From Eupeodes corollae (taxonomy: Eukaryota; Arthropoda; Insecta; Diptera; Syrphidae): 64,000 nucleotides of DNA. Below, one piece after another: positions 32,346-43,069 of the stretch. Under the pieces are notes generated by a model. It was given only the letters and a program-made list of their open reading frames with translations, was not told where the DNA came from and made no database searches. The DNA lies in contig NC_079148.1 in NCBI RefSeq assembly GCF_945859685.1, positions 34,855,946-34,919,945 on the forward strand, in the 5' to 3' direction. The position numbers and the translations under genes are program-made. Each line of letters opens with the position of its first letter. Position 1 is the stretch's first letter.

Positions 32346-35300
32346 AGAGGCTATAGTTCTTGAGTCCATTGCCGCCGTATGTCTCATCTAAGATGTCTTT
32401 TATGTAGTAGACTAGACGATTTATGTCGTCTCAATTTAATTTTGCAAATGTTCCTCAATCATTAAGCAAACTGCTCCAAATCCGCTAAAATCAGAGTTCT
32501 TTTGGGGTGGCGGGAAATCGGCTGCCTTGGACTGAGGAAATGTTTCTTCGTAGATCCTGACAATATGGGTGTTGCTCAATAGTAAGGTTATCCTATGGCC
32601 TTAAATTTGACTTCCTACTTCAAAAAGTCCTCTAGGTAATTGTTTATGGTGATGATAAAATGGACAGAGGGCGTGTAACTCTTTCCGAATAGAACACATG
32701 TTTCGACAAGACAATTATATCATTTCCACGTATTATTCAATACAATATCCATCCATATATATTTGATAATTGGACACAACTGATTTAATAAATTACATCG
32801 AATTTGACAGCATTGTCAAAGTGAAAGAAAAAAAATAATTCTCATGAGCAAAAATGAAAAGTTACTACCTATATATGGTGGGTTTCATACAAAATTTAGA
32901 ATGGTTATCCATTTGCGGAATTTCCTGACAGTGGCGTTTAAATTGATTAAATTTAAGGTTCAAGTGAATTTAGTCGAACTATTTCAATATTTCAATTTCA
33001 CAGAGGTATGACACTAACGATATTTTTAGCATATTGTATCCTTCTAAAACAAGAACACAATATACTGTGTTAATTTGACAAGTTCAGCAAAAACTTGTTT
33101 AAATTCCGTGAAAATTAATTAAATAAATGCCTGTGGACATTTTTTCTGTAACTTCAACTAAATACTTTTTAATTTCAGTAAAAAAGTGTTGCATTGTCAA
33201 TTTTGTAGAATTATTTCACTATGTACACTAGGGCGTATACGTAATATTTTATTCAATAATTTTTTTGTTTCATATGCCAATATTTTTTATATATTTTTTT
33301 ATAACCCGTTAAATACAAACTATTTAATAATGTTTTATTTGTGGTATTTCTAAATAATAATAGTTAGCTATGCTGAAAAAATCTCATCAGTTTTAACATA
33401 TTTACACTCAGCGATGTACAATAACTTTAGAGTTTATTTATGAAGCTTATATATTCCATTTATATACACGCAGCTAGGACGCAAATAAAAAAACTATGTC
33501 AGCATACTTTACGTATAGCAGGATAAATAAATAAAACCGTAATAAGTACTTAAGCTATGAGAATTTCTAATGTGCAACTAATTCTGATTTTGATGATAAT
33601 AAATTCGTTTTGTAGAAATTTAACTTTAAATTAAACAACAAATATTTAATTAATTTTAAATAATATATAAAATTTTCCTCTTTCCCCTATTAAACCAAAT
33701 TAATTACAAACTCAGTTGCGTGTATATTTTCTCGTTTTCGTTCAAGTCTACGTTTATTAATCCTAGATTTCTAAGAATTTTTAATTTTCCTATTTGAATT
33801 ATTAATTTTGAAATAAATGCTGTTTTCGAGAAGAGCTTTATTCATGTATTTCTCTGAGTAATTATGTAAAAGTTAAAATTTTGTTCGATGAACTTTAACA
33901 AACTTACGTAATAGTTTCCCCCCATTAGCTTTTTTCTGAGAAATGTGACTTAAATCAGTGAACAGAAATCATTAAATTATTTTTTAAAGAATTAATTTAA
34001 GGTTCAGGTAAATAAAATTTAGGTATGTCCTAATTGACGATCAAGTGTTTTGTGATTGTTTTCCGACTTCCCGACCCCAATAAAAAAAATGAAGCATTAA
34101 AGCTGAAAAGAAGGGCCGGAGAATTCAAGATCAAGACATCAAAAAAGTACCAAGAGGTATAAAGTCGTTTTTCCTCAGTGGATTCCTGATTTTTAAGATT
34201 CGATTTTTTTCTGTTTGATGCTACTGTTTCTTAACATCCATTGATATAAAGAACTTCCGTAAGGTGGACAAGCAGCACGACATGACGACGAGGGAAGCGA
34301 CACGACGACGCACGATGAAAAAATGTCACATTGGAAGAGCACGTCAAATCCTATATTTTTAATAGGACGTCCTTAAAATAAGGATAATGGAATCGTTATT
34401 ATTTTTTTTACATGTTTTTGATATTGTATTTGTGTGCTTTTAACTTTTATGTGATGACGACGGTTGTAAAAGTTTTTTTTCTGTTCTTTTTGTCTCTAAA
34501 GATTGGACATTTTGTTATTATATGCTGTCAATTTAATTTGTCTTTTGTGTCATTGAATTTAACAAAAAAATTCCAAAAGTACTTACATAATGTATACATA
34601 CTTACTTACTTGTGTTGAAATCTACAGTTGGGCACGTGTAAAAAAAGTTTTGAAAAGATTTTAAATAAGATTATGTTGGGAGAGAGGGGCGGTGGTACTG
34701 TAGGTATATTAAGGTAGGTTGGTATAGTGTATTTATAAAATGATACCTAGTCTAAGAGTGAGGTATGGTGTTTAAGTCATAACTTTAAATGCAATCGATA
34801 AGTATTTTGAAAGTCAAAAGTTTTCATACTAAAATGTTAACTTTATTCTATTAAGAACATATTAAATTTGGAAAACATGTATATCATTAATTTTCTCAGG
34901 GTTTGAGGAAATATTAAATCAATATTTTATTTGATGGATCGAGCTGTTGTTTTTTCATGATGAAATTAATTTGAACGTGTTGTTTTGTACATTTCCTTTG
35001 GCTTTTTATAGATAAAGTTATTGAAATCATATCTCCAGTATGCAACCTTTACCAATTTTTCCAACGAGTATACCTTGCCAAACTTTATAATGATATTTTT
35101 TGCATAGTTTGAATATTAAGTTGTTTTCTTTGGAGGTAATCGACTAATTTAATAGCACAATGTTTGAACCATTTTTATTTTTTATTAAAAATTTGAATTT
35201 TTATTTTTCTAAAACTTAGAACATAATTCATCCTTATAACAGTTTGGATGATGTTGGCCTTATTAGTAAGTTTACGATTGTTCTTACATCTTTAGTTCAA

Positions 35301-35868
35301 TCCCGTTAAACTCAAAACTCTTTAAATCCAATACTTTTCGATCAGGTTATCACTTTTTTGCCATATTGAATAGAGGTCATCAACGTTGATTATTTTATAG
35401 GGCAAACGTCATAAACCGATTCGTGTTTACGGAAAGGGCTCTTTCTGTCCAGAGAAAAGTTTTATTGACATACAAATAATATAGTAGATGTTATTATTTC
35501 TAGTTGTTTTAGTATTAATAATTCGTTATTTTTTGGTAAGAAAGCGTAACATCTATCGAAACACCTTGAGTTTCAAATTGCAATTAAATTATTTGCCTGA
35601 AAATCGTTAGACATGATCGTATTAAAAAGCTCTACCTTAGGGTTACAAAAAATACCTCCTATTCAAATGACAAACTTTATGGACTTACAGCTATTAGTTT
35701 TCAAGCTTTAATTGCTTTTGTTTTATGAGCGCATTTTAATATTTTGTTTTTCTTTAAAATAGTGTTTTTGTAATTTGTAATCAATGTTTATATTATAATA
35801 ATGTTTATATAATAATAACATTTCTTACAATTATACTTCAGTTTATAATATGTACTTAACTCCTAAGG
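32346..35868. other. AT-rich non-coding stretch
   Basis: No supported gene. A GC-richer patch of GACGAC-type triplets at about 34277-34315 and short AT runs are the only structure I see. The open frame at 34412-34618 is F/L-rich low complexity and not convincing. Confidence 0.5.
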
Positions 35869-38005
35869 TAGGTAGGTAGAAATGGCGATCTCAAGGCAAA
35901 TTAGCCTGAGATCCAATTAGCGCTGTAGTGCGCCGTTTTGATACCAAAAACTCGTTTGACCTTTGATTGAAAGGGATAGATTGATAGAGAAGCTTCATAG
36001 CGATTATGTTAGAGCCATTTTGTCGCATTGAGAAAAAAGATTAGGTCTCTAATCTCTGTCTCAGATAGCTCATCGAGTTCTTGAAAGAATGCTTTTCCAA
36101 AGCATTTCATTCTGGTGATTCCCAAAGCAGGACATTTGCAGGGGAAATGGATTATCGTTTCTTTTTCTCTTTGGTCACTACAGCTACGGCAAAAGGTGTT
36201 GTAAGAGACACCCAACTTCTGTGCATGAACTTCTATAGGCCAATGTAGGGTACAAACCGCAACAATCCTGGCTATGTCTTGCCTTGGCCTGCAAAGAAGA
36301 TCGTTTGTACGGGTTTTGTTATAGGTGGGCCATATCTTCCTAGATATAATGCAGTTGGGTAAATTGCTCCACCTTCGGTTTGAATCAGTTTGGTAGATAG
36401 AAAAGATTTTAGTCTTCATAGCACCAAGAGGAATGTTAAACTATTCCGCAAGTGACCTATGAAGGGCCGACATTGGCCTGGCTAGCTCGTCAGCCCGTTC
36501 ATTTCCCACGATACCACTATGGCCCGGAACCCAGATCAGGGTGACACCGAGGTTAATATTCAGGCTCGCAAGCTCATCGCAACATTTCTGGACTAACATA
36601 GATGAGGATGTGGCCGAGTTAATGGCATTGACAGCTGCCTGACTGTCTGTGAAGATATCCGCATTTTGGTTTTGGTTTGGGCTTTGTGTAAGTATCTTAC
36701 ATGCCTCCCTTATTGCCAGCAGCTCAGCCTGAAAAACGCTAGCAAAGTCAGGAAGCCTAAATGATTAAGCTTCATTAAGGGACTCAGAAAAGATCCAAGA
36801 ACCAACTCCGGACTCCATCTTTGAGCCGTCAGTAAAGATGGTTGTGTCGAAACCTATCGACACGATGTCATCCTCCCAATCTTCTCTCGATGGGAAAATA
36901 ACCTTTAAACCCTTACTAAGGTTTAAAGTAGGAATACAGTAGTCAGTGTCTACCGAGATAATATCTGAGGGAATCAAATTCGTTGTGTTGCTGTGACCGT
37001 GAGGTTTTGACAACCAGCTGTTTGATTCCTTCAGTCTAATAGCGCTGCAGGAAACTATGTATTTAATAAAAAGGTCGATTGGTAGAAGATCCAAAATAAC
37101 GTTTAAGGCGTCTGTTGGGCAAGTACGCATGGCCCCTGTGGTGCCCACGCAAGCTGTTCTCTGAACCTTCTTTAGCTAATTAATGTTATAGTTTTGCTAA
37201 GAGCAGGCCACCACACAATCAAACCATATGTTAAGATTGGACGTACTACAGCTGTGTACGTCCATAAAATCATCTGCGACTGAAGTCCCCACTTTTTGCC
37301 GAAAGTTTTGCTGCAGGCGTAGAAGGCAACACAGGCCTTCTTAAACCATACTTCAATATTTAGTTTCAAGTTTAGTTTAGGGTCGAGTATAACTCCCAAA
37401 TATTTTGCACTGGAAGACAATGATAGGATTTGACCGTTGAGTCGAGGTAGCGTGAAGGGCGGTACTTAAGTTTTGGTGGTAAAGATCAACAGTTCAGTTT
37501 TAATTTTTTTTTAATTGGGCCACAACTAGTGGCCCAATTGCTAACTTTCTTCCTGACTCCGTGATTTCACTAATCACAGAGGTGTACTTTCCTGACACCA
37601 ATAGCACCAAATCATCCGCGAAGGCTACCGCCTTCACTCCACATCTCTCTAATTTGACGAGAATTGTATCCATGACCAGAAGCCATAGAAGAGGCGAAAG
37701 AACACCACCCTGGGGTGTTTCCCTACTCACGTGTTTTGTTGCAATTGTATTGCCTAGAGAGGCTCGAATCTTCCTACCACTGAGCATGGAAATAATCCAT
37801 TCTCGAATGAAGTCTTCTACACCGAACTAAACGAGCGATTCTTCTATGGATTCTGTAAGGACGTTGTTAAAAGCACCTTCTATGTCTAGGAAGGTGGCAA
37901 GAGTAAATTCTTTTTAATGGATTGTTTGTTCTACAGTACCATTACCTCATGGAGGGCAGTCTCCGTAGATTTGCCCTTAAGATAAGCATGCTGAGAGCTT
38001 TCGAA
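35869..38005 (-). mobile_element. RNase H-bearing non-LTR retrotransposon (Loa/I-group), 5'-truncated copy
   Basis: Minus-strand copy. The 3' end in element sense is gatcgccatttctacctacc, a (CTAC)n tail, at 35869. It contains RT from the finger (about 38000) to thumb, then RNase H and a zinc knuckle. The related copy at 43070-45715 ends gacagccactataaccttac, so the two share the 3' terminal design. Upstream sequence (endonuclease, ORF1) is absent, consistent with 5' truncation. Target duplication not identified. Confidence 0.85.
36003..38000 (-). pseudogene. Reverse transcriptase/RNase H, broken
   Basis: SSQHAYLKGKSTETALHE (finger), ATFLDIEGAFNNV (motif A, catalytic D kept), FIREWIISMLSGRKIRA, TPQGGVLSPLLW (motif B) and VAFADDLVLLVSG (motif C, DD kept). 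Then there is an internal deletion (37500-37440), then SAKYLGVILDPKLNLK and VVRPILTYGLIVWWPAL. RNase H: TIFTDGSKMESGVGSW (D), VFQAELLAI (E), FTDSQAAVNAINS (D), WVPGHSGIVGNERADELA (H and D). C-terminal knuckle CRSCSDQREKETIIHFPCKCPAL. All four RNase H acids are visible. Frames break at about 37850, 37490, 37160, 36765 and 36425. Confidence 0.85.
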
Positions 38006-38306
38006 AGGTCGTCCTTAAATTAAACCTAGTTTTCTACTTAAAGTTAAGCCCCTTAAAATATACCTTGTTTCATAGTAAACTACTGAAGTTTTATATATTT
38101 TTTATATAATTTTATTTAATATAAAATTTTGTATTATTATTATAGAATTCACACTTAGTTTCTCTAAGAAACTTTACTAATAGAAGAACTAAATTGAGAA
38201 CTAAAAGAATTGGATTCTACTGAATAAATAAAGCCCAAGATCTATTTCAGCAAACAACTTCTTCTTTTACTTCATTTATAAGAAGATTCCGTCTCGATAT
38301 TGATAA

Positions 38307-38314
38307 GTTGAGAG
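38307..38314. repeat. 8 bp target duplication, left, of hAT element 1
   Basis: gttgagag, repeated at 40023-40030. Confidence 0.9.
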
Positions 38315-40022
38315 CAGCGTTACCACTTTACTTCAATTGAAGTAGATCTACTTCTTTTTTTCAAATAAATTTAAAATCTACTTCCTACTTCGCACCATCA
38401 TCAAAATATTGAAATCTACTTCATTTTCAATATCTGGCTTTTTACCCACTTCAATTTTAATAAAAATAGACCGAATCTACTCCTTTTTTCTCTCACTCTT
38501 GTATGTAGTCTTAAAACTTTCTAGAGAATTAAAAATCACTTGAGTAGTTGCATTTGCAGTGAAGTTAGTTACGTCTTATCTAATGTATTCTAGTGTAACC
38601 CTTTTGTCATTTTCGACATACATGAAAGGGTCTAGAAGGATCTTTAATATAAATTCTAGTCAAAAGGGCTGTTGAAAATGTCTAGGCCGTATTTTAATAA
38701 CAACGACTTGATTTTAGAAAATAATGCCCTAATTCTCATCGTTTCACTTTTCAATAAACGAAAATTATTTATTGTTTTTGTTTCGTTTTCAAACAATCCT
38801 TAACGACGTTTTCAAAGCTTATCGATCTCCCAATAACAAATTTACATAGTTTGATTTTGAAAATATCTTTATCTATCATACATATTTGGCCTGTATGGCA
38901 AGTTTTGCATTCGTAAACAAATTCGAATTCGGGATTTTAATCAAACATAACATTACGATGGTACAGAAGACGAAAAAAGTGGTCCCCCCATTTTGTCAAA
39001 CTAAAAATAACAGTAGTTTCAATACAAATTTGTACGGTCAAAAATCGATAATTCGATTTTTTTTTTCAAAAACAAACCGATAGATTTTGTTAAAATTTGT
39101 GTTCGTAGTTTAGCTTCTTCCAATGTAAAAAATATATAAAGGCTACCCCATCCTAGCTAGAACCGTTATTTTGTTTTTAAGTTTTCTCAAGAACTAAACT
39201 ATTTTTTTTCTGCCAAAAATATCATTGTTTTTATTTTTAATTTAAGAACAAATATTATTTTTTTCGAAATTTGATTTCTTGAAAATGGGTTATCATTTTT
39301 TACAAAATTGAAGTGCCAGTCGTCTAATAATATGTTCAAAATATTATTAAACTAAAATTCAAAAACGATTTTAAAACGCAAATTTAAAAATTTTGTATTT
39401 TTTGTTGAGAAATCAAATTAATGGCAATTACATTTTTGAAAACAAACGTTTTTGCAGGTACATATTAATTCAATAGGTACAGGAAATAGCTTTACACAGA
39501 CATTTTTAAATACATGAGTGTGTTCATGCGAACTAGTCGTGCATTTTATTTTTTTCTGTTTGTTAATGTTTTAAGTTGTGCCCTAGTCTTATTTTGGATT
39601 TGATTGTTTGTTTTCAATATGAAAAGATATTTTCAAGTTGTCCAAAAACAAAGATAAAAGGTTTGTTGATGTACTAAAATTGTATAACGATTACAATAAC
39701 TATTTCTTGAAGAACTCGTCCTTTGCAATAAAAATATCCCAAACTCAATTGATATGACCAACACGAGCCCAATCTTTGCTTTTTCGTTGCTAACAACCAA
39801 GATTTAATTTAATAAATGTTACATAAACATATTGAAAGATATGATATGAAGCCTTAAATAATTAATTTTTTTTTCTATTTTTTTTATTGAAATAATGTAA
39901 TTTAAAAATATGAAGAATAATATGAAAAAGTTAATTTTTGAAATCTACTTCCATTTTTCTCAATCTACTTCACTTTTTTCCTAAAATCTACTTACACTTT
40001 TTTTTGAGAAGTGGTAACGCTG
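38315..40022. mobile_element. hAT non-autonomous element 1
   Basis: Terminal inverted repeats cagcgttaccactt (38315-38328) and aagtggtaacgctg (40009-40022) match perfectly over 14 bp, with identical 8 bp target duplications outside. CAGNG-type ends with 8 bp duplications are the hAT signature. Inside both ends is a repeated aatctacttc motif (about four copies in 38340-38490, three in 39945-39995), probable transposase binding sites. No transposase ORF is present (longest frame 65 codons at 38886), so it would need another hAT in trans. The interior carries the dispersed repeat at 38870-39420. Confidence 0.9.
38870..39420 (+). repeat. Dispersed repeat, copy inside hAT element 1
   Basis: Shares blocks in order with 42205-42780: gcattcg, aatcaaacataacattacga, gtccccccatt, ctaaaaataac, aaccgatagatttt, ttttctcaagaact. 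No ORF. Edges are approximate. Family identity not known to me. Confidence 0.7.
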
Positions 40023-40030
40023 GTTGAGAG
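40023..40030. repeat. 8 bp target duplication, right, of hAT element 1
   Basis: gttgagag, identical to 38307-38314. Confidence 0.9.
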
Positions 40031-41269
40031 TCTCTTTCGGCTTTTAATTGATTTCCTTTCCCGTTCAAGAATTTTTTTGTTTTAAGAGCTGACGGAAAGA
40101 ATATTTATATTAGTCAGATGTTCTTCCCGGCGCGGTTAGAAATTTACAACCCCCTTACAATTTTTCGTATAATACTAGTTTTTTGCATTACCTTTTTTGC
40201 TAATGATAGTTGAAAGCCAGAACTATTAAAACCACATTTTGTAAGGATACAGAATTTAGGGATACAGTATTATTCCATGCAGTGTTTTGTTTGGTTTGAT
40301 TTTTTCCTAAAAAATTTTAAATTAATATTTCTTATAGCCTGGAATAATTGAGAAACTAATGTCTCCATCAGCTTTTTTGTTGATATTTAATCAAATTAAT
40401 AAAAATCAATTTTAATTTTCTAAAATGTACAAGAATTTCATGCACCTTCATAGTAGTATGTACATATTTATTATGAAGGATACAATTATTTTATGTTATT
40501 AAAATGTTGCTAAGAAGTTTTAAAAATTTGTAACTGTTTTTCAAATATTAATGACTTGAGAAATAAATTACACGACTTGCTTAAGCCAAACAGTAATATT
40601 ATTTAAAAATGTAAAAATGTGCAGTCATGTCTTTTTTTTTAATAGTTTGATTGTTTTCCTAAAATATTTTATAAATTTAAAATTTTTTATTTTGTTCTTA
40701 ATGTTTTTATTATTTTTCGGAGTACAATTTTGAAGTGCTTATAAGTATATGTTTTAAAAAATCAAAAATTGATATTATTTGTGCAAAATTTGAAATCGGT
40801 TTATTAGTTCTTGAAAAAAATGTTATGAAACTCATAATGTGAAAGTTCTTAAAACCTTGATTTCCAACTTTGAGGTTGGTTACTTAAAAAAGTAGTGCTC
40901 ATGTGTTAACATAATAACATAATTAAGTTTGGGATTTAAAATAATTGTTTGAATAATTAATACGGCCAACATCATAAACAAGTAACCAAAATATTAAAAA
41001 TATTGGATTTAATGCCAATCTTCTTCTAAATTAATGACAAAGTTACGAGACTTATTCATTTTCGTTCGTAATAGTTATTTTGAAATCTTAGAATGTTTTT
41101 GAAGCTTTTGATTATAGAAAATTGGCTGTTGATATTTTTAAATTTATACCAAATATGTTTGGATAAGATTTCAATGTATTTTACGTTAGATAATACCAGA
41201 AAGGTTTAAAGAAATTAGTTCGAAAAAACATAAAGTGTGGATTTTTTATAACGATTTAAAAAAAAAAGT
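40031..41269. other. AT-rich non-coding stretch
   Basis: Lies between the two hAT elements. No gene or repeat recognised. Confidence 0.5.
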
Positions 41270-41277
41270 TGTTTCAG
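41270..41277. repeat. 8 bp target duplication, left, of hAT element 2
   Basis: tgtttcag, repeated at 45764-45771. Confidence 0.85.
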
Positions 41278-41703
41278 CAATGGCGGATCCAGAGGGGGGT
41301 TCGTAGGGGTCATGACTCCCCACTGGGAGATAATTAGTTTTTTTTTTGTAGGAATTCCTTTCAATTCAAAACTAATGGTATTGAGTCAATGGATATGACC
41401 CCTATTATATTTTGAATGATTTATTTTTTGTATATGAGAACAAAATTTGTATTTTATTTTCTTAACAAATTTAACTGAGGGCTGGACCAAGAACATAATA
41501 TGAATCTGACATTCAGCCCTATTCCAAAAACTTAGCACAAATTCATCATATTTTGACCAATGGACGCTCCAGGGGGGATCATATGAGCCATAAGGCTTAC
41601 GCAGTAAGATGTGTAAGTAAAGATTTGTTAGTAATTTAACGACATTCACCAAAAAGTGGTTTGTTGTCAAAAACATTTTAAATCTTTGTAACTTAAGAAG
41701 TAC

Positions 41704-42001
41704 CCGTGGCATGATAGTTAGTGTGTTGGACTGTCATGCAAGGGGTCTTGGGTTCAATTCCTGCCTGTGCCACCTTAATTTAAAAAAAAAAATTAATTTT
41801 CGCGGGTACTGCCTCTTGCGAGGAATTGACAATTTCTTCAAGAGTAATTCTTGTCATGAAAAAGTGCTTTCTCAGACTAGCCGTTCGGATTCGGCATTAA
41901 ATTGTAGGTCCCTTCCATTCCTGACAACAGTACTCGCACACAGGAATGGTTGAGAGTTGTAAGTCACTAGGCCCTGGTTCACAACGGACTGTTGCGCCAC
42001 C
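41704..42001 (+). mobile_element. tRNA-derived SINE with RTE-type 3' tail
   Basis: The head is tRNA-like. gtggca (about 41706-41711) can pair with tgccac (41768-41773) as an acceptor stem; box A is tagttagtgtgttgg (41715-41729) and box B is gggttcaattcc (41750-41761), an RNA polymerase III promoter. A T/A-rich joint and body (cgggtactgcctcttgcgag, ggaatggttgagagttgta) follow. The last 34 bases (41968-42001, aggccctggttcacaacgg then actgttgcgccacc) match the 3' end of RTE copy 2 at 51960-51993. SINEs are moved by LINE enzymes that recognise such shared tails. No target duplication was clear. Head, body and tail are all present, so this is near full length. Confidence 0.85.
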
Positions 42002-42204
42002 CTATTTGCTTTAAATTATTTTCATAACGTTTGTTTCCAAGAAAAAGAGCAAAGATTCAGTTTTTTTAAGAAGAAAACCTTGAATAAGAGATCTTAAATT
42101 TTATATTAAGTTCCCTTTAAATTCCTGAAACTAGCCTTCAATTCCATCTTTTTTTTGTATGCACATAAATAGTGAACATTGAAGTGATTTTTACTTGCGA
42201 CACA

Positions 42205-42780
42205 TTGGAACTATGTATACGGAAAGTATTGCATTCAAACAAAATTTCGAATCAAACATGACATTACGATGTTAGAAAAGTTAAAAAATTGGGTCCCCCA
42301 TTCCATCCGTCTGTCGGTCTGTCCTGGGCCCTAAAGCATAAACCACTGTTTCGATTGAAACTAAGCCGATTACCTTAAGGCGTTTTTTCATGTTTTAATA
42401 CTAAAAATAACTGCTGTCCCTATACAAATTTTTTGGTGTAAATTCGAAAATTCTATTTTTTTCGGAAATAAACCGATAGATTTTTTAGAACTTTTTCATA
42501 ATTCGGCCTCTTTTTACAAAAAAAAACATAATTTGGCATTGCTCCAGAAGAGTATCCCTCATAACCCCTTTGTTTTGTTTCTAAAATTTTCTCAAGAACT
42601 TAATCAGATCTCAATAATCTTGTCTTTCAATGCAACATCTTGTTGATGGCCAAATTTTCAAACTAATGATCATTTTTGATGAACGAAAATGTCATTATTT
42701 TTTTTCTTAATGGCATTTAAATTTTTGAGAAATTTTTTGTTTCATACATTTCTCCATGAAAGCAATAAAAACCCTATAAA
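42205..42780 (+). repeat. Dispersed repeat, copy inside hAT element 2
   Basis: Better preserved partner of 38870-39420, with gacattacgatgt, gggtcccccattcc, ccgtctgtcggtctgtcc, taagccgattaccttaaggc, actaaaaataactgctg and aaaccgatagattttt. A shorter echo (cccgtctgtcgatttgtcatg-like) occurs near 25422, at the edge of the tandem array. Confidence 0.7.
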
Positions 42781-43055
42781 CTATTGTTTTTTTTTGTTTT
42801 GCTCTTAAATATGACATATTTAGAGCAAAAGAGTTAGAATCTTGGAATTCTTTTATATGAAGAAAGTCTCCTTAATTAAATAGTTAGACTATCCTTACTG
42901 AACAATAGCATTCTTAAATAATTTAATAACTAAAGTCATCACTTTAGCCCTTGAAATGTGTACATTTAAGGTTACGATGCACACTATATGATTTAAATTT
43001 TGTTAACCTTCTTTAAAACATATTTTTAAGCGGTAAGTAAAAAATTGTCTATAAG

Positions 43056-43069
43056 TTAAGTGGTGACCC
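43056..43069. repeat. 14 bp target duplication, left, of RNase H-bearing element
   Basis: ttaagtggtgaccc, repeated exactly at 45716-45729. Confidence 0.93.

Noticed and set aside
34412..34618. Open frame of 68 codons rich in F and L, like a membrane protein
   Set aside because: Composition follows from T-rich DNA; nothing else supports a gene.
35869..35885. Telomere-like repeat (ACCT-type runs, also at 45700-45715)
   Set aside because: The runs are short and sit exactly at the 3' ends of LINEs, so they are element tails.
41704..41775. Functional tRNA gene
   Set aside because: Boxes A and B and an acceptor stem are visible, but the anticodon arm does not fold properly and the sequence runs on into a SINE body and tail.
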